In this document: in pieces, positions 35,999-44,510 of the stretch
Layout: each line of letters opens with the position of its first letter
Numbering within the stretch: the first letter of the stretch is position 1
From: Streptomyces sp. ISL-12
Lineage (GTDB): Bacteria; Actinomycetota; Actinomycetes; Streptomycetales; Streptomycetaceae
Length of the DNA: 64,000 bases
Assembly: GCF_018614415.1 (NCBI RefSeq)
Contig: NZ_JAGGOO010000040.1
Span: 1-64,000, forward strand
Reading direction: 5' to 3'
Notes under the pieces: generated by a model
The model's database searches: none
Seen by the model: only the letters and a program-made list of their open reading frames with translations
Told to the model about the DNA's origin: nothing
Program-made: the position numbers and the translations under genes

Positions 35999-37066
35999 AT
36001 GAAGGCACTGGTGCTGTCCGGCGGCGCGGGCACCCGGCTGAGGCCCATCACACACACCTCGGCCAAGCAACTCGTCCCGGTCGCCAACAAAGCTGTCCTG
36101 TTCTACGGACTGGAGTCCCTGGCCGAGGCCGGGATCACCGACGTCGGCATGATCGTCGGCGACACCGCCGCGGAGATCGAGGAAGCGGTCGGCGACGGAT
36201 CGAGATTCGGCCTGAAGGTCACCTACATCCCGCAGGAACGACCGCTGGGGCTGGCCCACGCGGTGCTGATCGCCCGCGAGTACCTGGGCGACGACGACTT
36301 CGTCATGTACCTCGGGGACAACTTCATCGTGGGCGGGATCACCGGCCTCGTCGAGGAGTTCCGCACCCACCGGCCGGACGCCCAGATCCTCCTCACCCGG
36401 GTCGCCGACCCACGCTCCTTCGGGGTCGCCGAACTCGGCCCGGACGGCAGGGTGATCGGCCTGGAGGAGAAACCGGAGCGGCCCAAGAGCGACCTCGCCC
36501 TGGTCGGCGTGTACCTTTTCACCCCGGCCATCCACGAGGCGGTACGTGCCGTCGAGCCGTCCTGGCGCGGGGAGTTGGAGATCACCCACGCCCTCCAGCA
36601 CCTCCTCGACACCCGTGCCGACGTACGCTGCACGGTCATCGAGGGCTACTGGAAGGACACCGGCAACGTCGGCGACATGCTGGAGGTCAACCGGATGGTC
36701 CTGGAAGGCATGGAGCGCCGCATCGACGGCGAGGTGGACGACGTGTCCGAGACCATCGGCCGGGTCGTGGTGGAGGAGGGGGCACGGATAGTGAACTCGC
36801 GCATCGTCGGCCCCGCCGTCATCGGCGCGGGCACCGTGGTCAGCGACTCCTACGTCGGCCCGTTCACCTCCGTCGCGGAGAACTGCCGGATCACCGACAG
36901 CGAGGTGGAGTTCTCCATCGTGCTGCGCGACTCCTCGATCCACGGGGTGGGCCGGATCGAGGCCTCGCTCATCGGCCGGCACGTGGAAGTGACACCGGCA
37001 CCCAGTGTGCCCAGCGCCCACCGACTCGTCCTCGGAGACCACAGCAAGGTGCAGATCCACTCATGA
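35999..37066 (+). CDS. rmlA: Glucose-1-phosphate thymidylyltransferase, long StrD type
   Basis: A 355-residue nucleotidyltransferase making dTDP-glucose. The N-terminal signature LSGGAGTRLRPIT (residues 5-17), the metal Asp in MYLGDNFI and the EEKPERPKSDLA block are present. Unlike RmlA of about 290 residues, it has a C-terminal left-handed beta-helix of hexapeptide-like repeats (about 245-355), the StrD/long branch found in Streptomyces antibiotic clusters. ATG 35999 follows AGGGTG; a GTG 9 nt upstream is also possible. It overlaps rmlB by 4 nt. Confidence 0.93.
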   Translation: MKALVLSGGAGTRLRPITHTSAKQLVPVANKAVLFYGLESLAEAGITDVGMIVGDTAAEIEEAVGDGSRFGLKVTYIPQERPLGLAHAVLIAREYLGDDDFVMYLGDNFIVGGITGLVEEFRTHRPDAQILLTRVADPRSFGVAELGPDGRVIGLEEKPERPKSDLALVGVYLFTPAIHEAVRAVEPSWRGELEITHALQHLLDTRADVRCTVIEGYWKDTGNVGDMLEVNRMVLEGMERRIDGEVDDVSETIGRVVVEEGARIVNSRIVGPAVIGAGTVVSDSYVGPFTSVAENCRITDSEVEFSIVLRDSSIHGVGRIEASLIGRHVEVTPAPSVPSAHRLVLGDHSKVQIHS

Positions 37067-38043
37067 ACCTCCTCGTCACCGGCGCCGCCGGGTTCATCGG
37101 CTCCCGCTACGTCCGCAGACTCCTCGCCGACGAGGCGCCGGACGCGCCGCGCGTCACGGTGCTGGACAAGCTCACCTACGCGGGCACCCTCGACAACCTC
37201 GAACTCGGCCACCCGCGGCTGGAGTTCGTCCAGGGCGACATCCGCGACGCCGAACTGGTCGGCAAACTGGTCGCCGAGGCCGACCAGGTGGTGCACTTCG
37301 CCGCCGAGTCGCACGTCGACCGGTCCATCCTCGGCGCCGACGACTTCGTCCTCACCAACGTCGTCGGCACCCAGACGCTCCTCGACGCGGCCCTCAGGCA
37401 CGGGCTGGAGACGTTCGTGCACGTCTCCACCGACGAGGTGTACGGCTCGATCGCCGAGGGGTCGGCGGCGGAGGAGTGGCCGCTGCGGCCCAGCTCCCCG
37501 TACTCCGCCTCCAAGGCCTCCTCCGACCTGATCGCCCTGGCCTACCACCACACCCACGGCCTGGACGTGCGGGTCACCCGCTGCTCCAACAACTACGGCC
37601 CGCACCAGTTCCCCGAGAAGGTCATCCCGCTGTTCGTCACCAACCTCCTCGACGGGAAGAAGGTGCCGCTCTACGGCGAGGGCCTCAACGTCCGCGACTG
37701 GCTGTACGTCGACGACCACTGCCGCGGCGTCGAACTGGTCCGCACCCGGGGCCGGGCCGGGGAGGTCTACAACATCGGCGGCGGCACCGAGCTGACCAAC
37801 AGGGAACTGACCGGCCTGCTCCTGACCGCCTGCGGCGCCGACTGGGACCGGGTCGAGTACGTCGAGGACCGCAAGGGCCACGACCTGCGCTACTCGGTCG
37901 ACTGGAGCAAGGCCCGCGACGAACTCGGCTACCGCCCCGAGCACGACTTCACCACCGGCCTCGCCGAGACCGTCGCCTGGTACCGCGACAACCGCGCCTG
38001 GTGGGAGCCGCTGAAGCAGCGCGCCGCCCGGGGGCCCGCGTGA
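37063..38043 (+). CDS. rmlB: dTDP-glucose 4,6-dehydratase
   Basis: A 326-residue extended SDR. The NAD-binding motif GAAGFIGS (residues 7-14), STDEVYGS with the catalytic Asp-Glu pair, the YSASKA Tyr/Lys pair, and the RCSNNYGPHQFPEK substrate block are all present. It converts dTDP-glucose to dTDP-4-keto-6-deoxyglucose. It is coupled by 4-nt overlaps to rmlA upstream and rmlD downstream, so stoichiometric translation is likely. Confidence 0.95.
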   Translation: MNLLVTGAAGFIGSRYVRRLLADEAPDAPRVTVLDKLTYAGTLDNLELGHPRLEFVQGDIRDAELVGKLVAEADQVVHFAAESHVDRSILGADDFVLTNVVGTQTLLDAALRHGLETFVHVSTDEVYGSIAEGSAAEEWPLRPSSPYSASKASSDLIALAYHHTHGLDVRVTRCSNNYGPHQFPEKVIPLFVTNLLDGKKVPLYGEGLNVRDWLYVDDHCRGVELVRTRGRAGEVYNIGGGTELTNRELTGLLLTACGADWDRVEYVEDRKGHDLRYSVDWSKARDELGYRPEHDFTTGLAETVAWYRDNRAWWEPLKQRAARGPA

Positions 38044-38912
38044 GGTGGCTGGTCACCGGCGCGGGCGGCATGCTCGGCCGGGACGTCGTCGCCGAACTCA
38101 CCCGGCGCGGCGCCGACGTGACCGGGCTGGACCGCACGGCCCTGGACATAACCGAACCGGCCGCCCTGGAGCAGGCGTTCACCGATCACCGTCCTGACCT
38201 GGTGGTCAACTGCGCCGCCTACACCGCCGTCGACGACGCCGAGACCGACGAGGCCCGCGCCCTGGAGATCAACGGCGAGGGCCCCCGTCTGCTCGCCCGG
38301 ACCTGCGCCGCGTACGGCGCCCGCCTGGTCCACATCTCCACCGACTACGTCTTCGACGGCGCCGACCGCGACGCCCCCTACCCGGAGGACCATCCCCCCG
38401 CCCCGCGCACCGCCTACGGCCGCACCAAGCTGGCCGGCGAGCGGGCCGTGCTGGAGGAACTCCCCGAAGCGAGCGCCGTGGTGCGCACCGCCTGGCTCTA
38501 CGGCGTCCACGGCCGCAGCTTCGTGCGCACCATGATCGAGCTGGAGGGCCGCCGGGACACCGTCGACGTCGTCGACGACCAGCGCGGGCAGCCCACCTGG
38601 AGCGCGGACGTCGCCGCTCGCGCGGCCGACCTCGGCCCGCTGGTCGGCCGCGGCGCGAGCGGCGTCTACCACGCCACGAGTTCCGGCGAGGCGACCTGGT
38701 ACGACCTGGCCCGGGAGACCTTCTCCCTCCTCGGCGCCGACCCGGACCGGGTCCGCCCCACCGACAGCGCGGCCTTCACCCGGCCCGCGCCCCGCCCCGC
38801 ATACAGCGCCCTCGCCCACGGCCGCTGGCAGGAGACCGGCCTGCCCGCGCCCCGCGACTGGCGTTCCGCCCTGCACGAGGCTCTTCCCCGAATCCGCAAG
38901 GAGTCCAGTTGA
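38040..38912 (+). CDS. rmlD: dTDP-4-dehydrorhamnose reductase
   Basis: A 290-residue SDR catalysing the last step to dTDP-L-rhamnose. It has GAGGMLG (residues 7-13), the ISTDYVFDG Thr/Asp block and the YGRTKLAGE Tyr/Lys pair. The GTG start lies in the GTGA overlap with the rmlB stop; the long frame beginning upstream at 37005 is a shadow of rmlB. The stop overlaps the TTG start of the following methyltransferase gene. Confidence 0.93.
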   Translation: MRWLVTGAGGMLGRDVVAELTRRGADVTGLDRTALDITEPAALEQAFTDHRPDLVVNCAAYTAVDDAETDEARALEINGEGPRLLARTCAAYGARLVHISTDYVFDGADRDAPYPEDHPPAPRTAYGRTKLAGERAVLEELPEASAVVRTAWLYGVHGRSFVRTMIELEGRRDTVDVVDDQRGQPTWSADVAARAADLGPLVGRGASGVYHATSSGEATWYDLARETFSLLGADPDRVRPTDSAAFTRPAPRPAYSALAHGRWQETGLPAPRDWRSALHEALPRIRKESS

Positions 38913-39712
38913 AACGCCACGAGTTCCTGCGGGAACTGCACAAGGTCAGCGCCAACCGCAACTACCTGGAGATCGGCGTCAACGACGGCCGCAGCCTGCG
39001 CCTGTCCCGGGTCCCCAGCATCGCGATCGACCCCGCGTTCAAGGTCGTCTCGGAGCTGAAGTGCGACGTCCACCTGGTGAAGGCCACCAGTGACGACTTC
39101 TTCGCCCGGAAGAACCCCCTCGCGCACCTCAAGAGCGGCCGCCACCCGCTGCGCAACATGCGCCGCGGCCGGTCCCTGACCGGTTACTGGCGGCGGACCA
39201 CGCTCGACCTGTCGTTCATCGACGGGATGCACCTGTTCGAGTACGCGCTGCGCGACTTCATCAACGTGGAGAAGCACTCGGACTGGTCCAGCGTGATCGT
39301 CTTCGACGACATGCTGCCGCGCAGCGTGGACGAGGCGGCCCGGGACCGGCACACCGACGCCTGGACCGGTGACGTCTACAAGATCACCGAGGTGCTGACC
39401 CGGTACCGGCCCGACCTGGTGACCGTCCTGGTGGACACCCAGCCCACCGGCCAGCTCGTGGTGTTCGGCGCCGACCCGGACAACACCGTGCTCCAGGACA
39501 AGTACGACGAGATCATGGCCGAGTACCTCGTCGAGGACCCGCAGAAGGTCCCGGAGACGCTGCTGGAGCGGTCCGGGGCGGTACCGGCCGAGACCCTGCT
39601 CCAGGCGGGCTTCTGGAGCCGCCTGGTCAAGGCCCGCAACCTGGGCCTGGGCCGTTCCCGCGGCTGGGAGCCGCTGCGCCGCGCGGTGGAACAGGTCGGC
39701 GTCAGCCGCTAG
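38909..39712 (+). CDS. Class I SAM methyltransferase in the rhamnose operon
   Basis: A 267-residue protein. The SAM site is YLEIGVNDGRSLRL (about 19-32), with IAIDPAF as the second acidic loop and LSFIDGMHLFEYALRDF as the core strand and helix. This resembles Methyltransf_24-type enzymes found in glycan loci. It probably O-methylates a sugar or phosphate of the glycopolymer, although the target is unknown. The TTG start has AAGGAG upstream and overlaps the rmlD stop by 4 nt. It is the last gene before a large terminator. Confidence 0.82.
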   Translation: MKRHEFLRELHKVSANRNYLEIGVNDGRSLRLSRVPSIAIDPAFKVVSELKCDVHLVKATSDDFFARKNPLAHLKSGRHPLRNMRRGRSLTGYWRRTTLDLSFIDGMHLFEYALRDFINVEKHSDWSSVIVFDDMLPRSVDEAARDRHTDAWTGDVYKITEVLTRYRPDLVTVLVDTQPTGQLVVFGADPDNTVLQDKYDEIMAEYLVEDPQKVPETLLERSGAVPAETLLQAGFWSRLVKARNLGLGRSRGWEPLRRAVEQVGVSR

Positions 39713-39750
39713 GCGTATCGGTCACGGGGCCGCCGGGGGCCTCGGGCCCG

Positions 39751-39806
39751 GCTGCCGTTCTCCCGCCCGTCCCGCACCCGAGCGGGACGGGCGGGAGAAC
39801 GGCAGC
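39751..39806. terminator. 25-bp perfect-stem bidirectional terminator
   Basis: Arms 39751-39775 and 39782-39806 are perfect inverted 25-mers around the loop ACCCGA. They lie 39 nt after the methyltransferase stop, between the convergent halves of the rhamnose locus. The rest of 39713-40028 (316 nt) shows no gene. Confidence 0.88.
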
Positions 39807-40028
39807 GACAACGCGGGCGCCCCGGACCGGGCCCCGCCCGGCCGCGAACCGCAGACCGGCACACGGAGGCTTCGGCCATCGCCGGGGGCCGGGCCGGGGG
39901 CATCGGGCACGCCGCGCGGGCCCGGCACGCGCGTCTTCAGCGCGCGTTCACCGGCTCCCCTCACCAGCCCCGTACACAGGCATCGCCGACCGCCCCGCCG
40001 ACGCGCGGCACGGCGGCCGGCATCCCGG

Positions 40029-40625
40029 TTACCGGCCGCGCAGCCGCTCGTAGTACGCGGAGCAGTCCGCGAAACTCGGCAGCAGCCCCGCCCGCTCCGC
40101 CTCCGCCAGTGTCGGCGCCGCCGCGTCCTTCTCGGACAGCACCGGTGTGATGCCCTCCGGCCAGGCGATGCCCAGTTCGGGGTCGAGCGGGTGCACCCCG
40201 TGCTCCCGGCCGGGCGCGTATCCCGTCGAGCACAGGTACACCACCGTGGCGTCGTCGGTGAGTGCCATGAAGGCGTGCCCGAGCCCCTCGGCGAGGAACA
40301 CCGCGTGCCGGGTGTCGTCGTCGAGGCGTACCGCCTCCCACTGCCCGAAGGCGGGGGAGCCGGTGCGGATGTCGACCACCACGTCCAGGACCGCGCCCCG
40401 CACACAGGTGACGTACTTCGCCTGGCCGGGCGGCACTTCGGAGAAGTGCACGCCCCGCAGCACGCCCCGGCGGGAGACCGAGCAGTTGGCCTGCGCCAGC
40501 GACAGGTCGTACCCGGTGGCCTCCCGGAACTCCGCGCCGCGGTACCACTCGTGGAAACTGCCCCGGTCGTCCGGGAACACCTTGGGTTCCAGTACCCAGG
40601 CGCCCGCTATCCCCAGTGCCCGCAC
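40029..40625 (-). CDS. rmlC: dTDP-4-dehydrorhamnose 3,5-epimerase
   Basis: A 198-residue cupin-fold epimerase. The active-site His is in GVLRGVHFSE, followed by KYVTCVRGAVLDVVVD and the GHAFMALTDDATVVYLCS strand. Conserved Tyr and Arg residues at the sugar site are present. It supplies the missing step between rmlB and rmlD products, although it is encoded on the opposite strand. GTG 40625 is 3 nt after the glycosyltransferase stop, so the pair is coupled. Confidence 0.94.
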   Translation of the reverse strand: MRALGIAGAWVLEPKVFPDDRGSFHEWYRGAEFREATGYDLSLAQANCSVSRRGVLRGVHFSEVPPGQAKYVTCVRGAVLDVVVDIRTGSPAFGQWEAVRLDDDTRHAVFLAEGLGHAFMALTDDATVVYLCSTGYAPGREHGVHPLDPELGIAWPEGITPVLSEKDAAAPTLAEAERAGLLPSFADCSAYYERLRGR

Positions 40626-40628
40626 GTC

Positions 40629-42575
40629 TCACGTCCTCGCTTTCCGGGCTTCCGCGATCCGGGAAGCCGTCTTCCGTACGGCGGCGCCCAGCATCCGCCG
40701 GGCCTTGCGCCACAGTCGCTCCCCGAGTCCGGGGCGGGGCGGCGGACCCACCCGCACCTCGCCGCCCTCGACCCGCAGGGGCCGCGGCAGGGCGTGGAAG
40801 CGGGGACGGTCGGCCTGCGGGGCGAGGCAGACGGCGGCCTTCCAGGTCCCTCCGGCCAGGACGGCGGCGGGCAGGACGGCCGCGAGCCGCGACCGCGCGG
40901 GGTCCGGGGTCGGCGACAGGGTGCCGGGCACGTCGACGGACCGGCCCGGCGTGGCCAGCCGCACCAGCACCTCCGTCTCGCCCGGCACGTACAGCGGCAG
41001 CCCCGCGCCGAGCCGGTCCCCGGACACCGAGAGGTCCGCGCGCGGCACGCCGAGCCGCTTGGCGGAGGCGCCGAGGTCCAGGGAGAGGTTGCGGTGCGGA
41101 TCGGTCCAGTACGGCAGTACGGCGCGGGCGGCGACGACCCCGGCGGGCGGGGCGAGCCGTCCCTCGGGCCGGGGGACGGGCCCCAGCCGGCACTCCTTGG
41201 TCCAGCCGCCCAGCTTGACCCGGACCAGGGCGTCCCAGATCCCGGTGCCGGGCAGCGTGCCCGGGTCCACGGTGGCCGTCGCCCGCAGGGTGAGCCGCAC
41301 CCGGCCGTCGTCCCCGGCGGGAACCGGCTCACGGGTGAACCGCACCGGCTGGAAGTGCTGGGCGGCGCTGGAGCGTTCGCGCAGCAGCAGATCGGCGGTG
41401 GCGGCCTCGAAGCGGACCGCGGTCTGCTCCTCGACCCAGGCGATCGCCTCGGCGACGTCCTTCGGCGCACCGTCCAGGGGCGTGCTCGCGGCGCCGGCGG
41501 GGAAGGTCATCGGCTGTCCGGCGCACGTGTACTCGGTCCGGAAGCCGATCTCCAGAGTGCCGTCCCGCCAGGTCACGGTCTCGGGCGCGGAGCTGAGCGC
41601 GACGGACGCCTCCCACTCGGCGAACGCCACCAGGTCGTCGAACCGGTCGGCGGCGGTCAGCGCCGCGACGACCCGCTGGGTCGGCTGGAGCCCGGCCGCC
41701 ACCCCGGGGCCGAAGCGTTCGACGACGACCTTGTGGATCTCCGTGAACAGTTCCCGGCGGTAGTCCTCGGGCGCGGCCAGCAGCCGCTTGCCGCGCAGCC
41801 GTTCGACCATCTCGTTGCGCAGCCAGCGTCGGAACAGCCGGTCCCGCAGGGCCCCGGGCTCGGTGTACTTCTCGACGATGTCGAGGGCCTCGCGGAGGTT
41901 GCCGAAGTAGCCGACCGGGTCGAAGCGCTGGAAGCCCGCGTTGGCGGCGTCGTCCCGCTTGACGTGGTAGTAGCAGACGTAGTCGCTGAGGACGGAGACG
42001 TTCTCGGCGCGCAGGTACGCCTCCGTCACGAAGACGTGGTCCTCCAGGCGCCGCCGGCCCTCCGGGAACCTCAGCCCGATCCGGTCCAGGAACTCCCGGC
42101 GCACCATCTTGTGCGGCGTGAGGCTGTCGATCAGCGGCGTGTCGGCCAGGGTGGCCCGGGGATGGTTGCGGCGGAACAGCTCCACGGGCACCGGACGGCC
42201 CTTGCCTGCCATCTTGCCGACGACGACGTCGGCACCGTGGGCGACGCCGTAGTCGTACATCCGCTCCAGGGTCTCGTCGCCCAGGTAGTCGTCGTTGTCG
42301 ACGAACATGACGTACTCGCCCCGGGCGGCGTCGATGCCGACGTTGCGGGGCTTGCCCGACCAGCCGGAGTTCTCCTGGTGGATCACGCGCATCCGGGGGT
42401 CCTCGGCGGCGAGCGCGTCGAGCCGGGCCGGGGTGGCGTCGGTGGAGCCGTCGTCGACGAAGATCACCTCGTACGCTTCCGGAGGCAGCGACTGCCGCTG
42501 CAACGAGGCGATGCAGTCCTCGATGTATGTCCCCGGGTTGTAGACGGGAACGATGACGCTGACCTTGACCGGCAT
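40629..42575 (-). CDS. GT2 glycosyltransferase with large C-terminal region
   Basis: A 648-residue enzyme. The N-terminal GT-A domain (residues 1-225) shows VSVIVPVYNPG, FVDDGSTD and the metal-binding MFVDNDDY (DxD-like), then the acceptor-site EDHVF. The C-terminal 400 residues contain helical and beta-rich modules like those of TarP/TarS or teichoic-acid glycosyltransferases, which trimerise or bind polymer. It probably adds rhamnose or another sugar to a wall glycopolymer; this is inferred from rml neighbours. No TM helices are seen. The ATG follows AGGGGG. Confidence 0.87.
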   Translation of the reverse strand: MPVKVSVIVPVYNPGTYIEDCIASLQRQSLPPEAYEVIFVDDGSTDATPARLDALAAEDPRMRVIHQENSGWSGKPRNVGIDAARGEYVMFVDNDDYLGDETLERMYDYGVAHGADVVVGKMAGKGRPVPVELFRRNHPRATLADTPLIDSLTPHKMVRREFLDRIGLRFPEGRRRLEDHVFVTEAYLRAENVSVLSDYVCYYHVKRDDAANAGFQRFDPVGYFGNLREALDIVEKYTEPGALRDRLFRRWLRNEMVERLRGKRLLAAPEDYRRELFTEIHKVVVERFGPGVAAGLQPTQRVVAALTAADRFDDLVAFAEWEASVALSSAPETVTWRDGTLEIGFRTEYTCAGQPMTFPAGAASTPLDGAPKDVAEAIAWVEEQTAVRFEAATADLLLRERSSAAQHFQPVRFTREPVPAGDDGRVRLTLRATATVDPGTLPGTGIWDALVRVKLGGWTKECRLGPVPRPEGRLAPPAGVVAARAVLPYWTDPHRNLSLDLGASAKRLGVPRADLSVSGDRLGAGLPLYVPGETEVLVRLATPGRSVDVPGTLSPTPDPARSRLAAVLPAAVLAGGTWKAAVCLAPQADRPRFHALPRPLRVEGGEVRVGPPPRPGLGERLWRKARRMLGAAVRKTASRIAEARKART

Positions 42576-42711
42576 CAGGTTGGGGCCCCCTGGGTCTCTT
42601 GCCGTTCACGTGCTGGTGTGGCGAAGGTGGCCCGATGCTAACGCGGTCCGCTGTGTCCGCCGTCTCCGGCCCGTGGAAGAGACCGTGTCGTGAGGCGACT
42701 TCGGCCGTGCG

Positions 42712-43293
42712 TCAGCCGTGCGCCCTGTCCAGCAGGGCGAGGACGTCGGCCGTCGTGCCCGTCTCGCCGAGCCTCGGGAAGATCCGCTCCACGCTGTTGC
42801 GGTGCGTCTGCTCGTCCATGTCGCTCATCGCGTCGGTGACCAGGGTGACGTGGTAACCGTGCTCGTGCGCGGCGCGGGCGGTGGACTCCACGCCGATGCT
42901 GGTGGCGATGCCGGTCAGCACGATCTGGGTGACGCCCCGGCGGCGCAGCTGCACATCGAGGTCGGTGCCGTGGAAGGCGCCCCAGTTGTGCTTGGTGACG
43001 GTGATGTCGCCGGGGTGCCCGGCCAGTTCCCCGGCGATGACGTCCCAGCCCTCGGGCCGGGTGCCCCCGGAGCCGGCCTCGGTGCGGCCCGGTACGGCGT
43101 CCGTCCCGTCGGCCGCGAAGGAGACCCGGACCAGCACCACGGGCAGGTTCCGGGCACGGAAGGCCTCGGCCAGCTCGACGCTCCGGGCGAGGACTTCGGC
43201 GCCGCTGTGCGGGACGACGGGCGCGGCGAGGATGCCGGCCTGGAGGTCGATGACGACGAGGGCGGTACGGGGGTCGAGGGCGGTGAGGGTCAT
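42712..43293 (-). CDS. Isochorismatase-family protein lacking the nucleophile Cys
   Basis: A 193-residue alpha/beta hydrolase of the isochorismatase/nicotinamidase family. Asp16 (VVIDLQAG) and Lys101 (VTKHNWGAF) of the triad are present. The usual Cys in the block before VESTARAA is Gly134 (GIATSIGVEST). True isochorismatases such as PhzD also lack this Cys, while amidases need it, so amidase activity is unlikely and vinyl-ether hydrolysis is possible. It is encoded 46 nt downstream of a MarR gene on the same strand. Confidence 0.88.
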   Translation of the reverse strand: MTLTALDPRTALVVIDLQAGILAAPVVPHSGAEVLARSVELAEAFRARNLPVVLVRVSFAADGTDAVPGRTEAGSGGTRPEGWDVIAGELAGHPGDITVTKHNWGAFHGTDLDVQLRRRGVTQIVLTGIATSIGVESTARAAHEHGYHVTLVTDAMSDMDEQTHRNSVERIFPRLGETGTTADVLALLDRAHG

Positions 43294-43339
43294 GGGTGCG
43301 GGCCTTTCGGTGGTGCGGTGTACGGAGGTCGGATGCCGG

Positions 43340-43816
43340 TCACGGCCGGGTGAGCCGCTCCAGTACGGCGAGCGCGTCGAGAACGGTCTGCCGTTCCTCC
43401 TCGCTGCACCGGTCCTGGAAGGCGTGGGTCAGCCACTCGCCCCGTAGCTCCCGGTCGCCGTCGACGCGGGCCCGGCCCGCGTCGGTGAGGGTGACGAGCT
43501 GCCGGCGGCCGTCTTCGGGGTCGGGGGTGCGGCGGATCAGTCCGTGCCGCTCGAGTGCGGCGAGCGTCGCCGCCATGGACTGCGGGCGGACCCCCTCGGC
43601 GGAGGAGAGCGCGCTGGCGGTGGCGGCACCGTGCTTGCCGACGAGGGTGAGGGCCGACACCTGCGACGGGGTGAGGTCCTCGTCCCGGGCCACCTCCCGG
43701 ATCCGGCGGCGCAGCCGGCTGAACACCACGCGCAGGTCGTGCGCGGCACGGGCGGCGGAGTCGGAGACGCCCTCGGCGGGCACGGCGGCTTGCCTGTTCA
43801 TGCTCCCGGCGTTCAT
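43340..43816 (-). CDS. MarR-family transcriptional regulator
   Basis: A 158-residue winged-helix regulator. Residues about 45-110 form the DNA-binding part (LTPSQVSALTLVGKHGAATASALSSAEGVRPQSMAATLAALERHGL, then the wing RTPDPEDGRRQLVTLTDAG). It is first in a unit with the isochorismatase-like gene and probably autoregulates. TAGGGT lies 6 nt before the ATG at 43816, suggesting a leaderless mRNA; an ATG 15 nt downstream is possible. The ligand is unknown. Confidence 0.9.
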   Translation of the reverse strand: MNAGSMNRQAAVPAEGVSDSAARAAHDLRVVFSRLRRRIREVARDEDLTPSQVSALTLVGKHGAATASALSSAEGVRPQSMAATLAALERHGLIRRTPDPEDGRRQLVTLTDAGRARVDGDRELRGEWLTHAFQDRCSEEERQTVLDALAVLERLTRP

Positions 43817-43831
43817 GCTCCGACCCTAAAA

Positions 43832-43856
43832 TCGACAGGCCAGACTGTCCAGTCGA
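43832..43856. promoter_or_regulatory. Candidate MarR operator
   Basis: TCGAC (43832-43836) and GTCGA (43852-43856) flank an inner GACTG-TC-CAGTC repeat (43843-43854). The site lies between the MarR gene and the divergent phosphoesterase gene, just upstream of the MarR -10 candidate. Confidence 0.45.
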
Positions 43857-43923
43857 GGCTGCACAGTTTTACCTGTTCATGTCCGTACGGCCCGTCCGGC
43901 CGACGGGGATCTACGCTGGGCCG

Positions 43924-44442
43924 GTGCGCCTGCTGATCATGTCCGACACCCATCTGCCGAAGCGCGCCCGGGAGCTGCCCGCCCCGCTGCTGGCCGAGCT
44001 GCCGCGCGCCGACGTCGTGTTCCACGCGGGGGACTGGGTCGACACGGCCACCCTCGACCTCCTGGCGGACCGCTCCCGCCGGCTCGTGGCCGTGTACGGC
44101 AACAACGACGGGCCCGAGCTGCGCGCCCGGCTGCCGGAGGTGGCCCGCGCCGACCTCGGCGGCCTGCGCTTCGGCGTCGTCCACGAGACCGGCCCCGCCC
44201 AGGGACGGGAGGCACGCTGCGCGGCCCGCTTCCCCGACCTGGACGTCCTGGTGTTCGGCCACAGCCACATCCCGTGGGACACCACCGCCGACACCGGCCT
44301 GCGGCTGCTCAACCCGGGCTCCCCGACCGACCGCCGCCGCCAGCCGTACTGCACGTACCTGACCGCGACGGTCACCGACGGCCGGCTCGACGCCGTCGAA
44401 CTCCACCGGCTGCCGCCGCGCACGCCGTCGCGGCGGCGCTGA
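43924..44442 (+). CDS. Calcineurin-like metallophosphoesterase (YfcE/MJ0936-like)
   Basis: A 172-residue phosphodiesterase. Metal ligands are Asp8 and His10 (SDTH), Asp37 (GDW), Asn60 (GNND) and the C-terminal GHSH. Length and motif spacing fit the small YfcE/MJ0936 type, which cleaves phosphodiesters of uncertain natural identity. TACGCT at 43912-43917 is 6 nt before the GTG, with no ribosome site, so it is probably leaderless. An upstream ATG at 43879 lies within the promoter and is rejected. Confidence 0.87.
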   Translation: MRLLIMSDTHLPKRARELPAPLLAELPRADVVFHAGDWVDTATLDLLADRSRRLVAVYGNNDGPELRARLPEVARADLGGLRFGVVHETGPAQGREARCAARFPDLDVLVFGHSHIPWDTTADTGLRLLNPGSPTDRRRQPYCTYLTATVTDGRLDAVELHRLPPRTPSRRR

Positions 44443-44510
44443 ACCCCCCGGCGTACCGCACCTCGTCGACGGCGCTCCCGCAGGTGGCCACCCGCGTAGG
44501 CGTCTCCCGG

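Noticed and set aside
32347..36090. 1247-residue open frame on the minus strand
   Set aside because: Antisense to the SpoIIE, CBS and rmlA start regions; no recognisable domain.
40629..42575. Polyketide or antibiotic sugar cluster around StrD-type rmlA
   Set aside because: No PKS, NRPS, aminotransferase or deoxysugar tailoring genes lie nearby; the GT2 enzyme points to a wall polymer.
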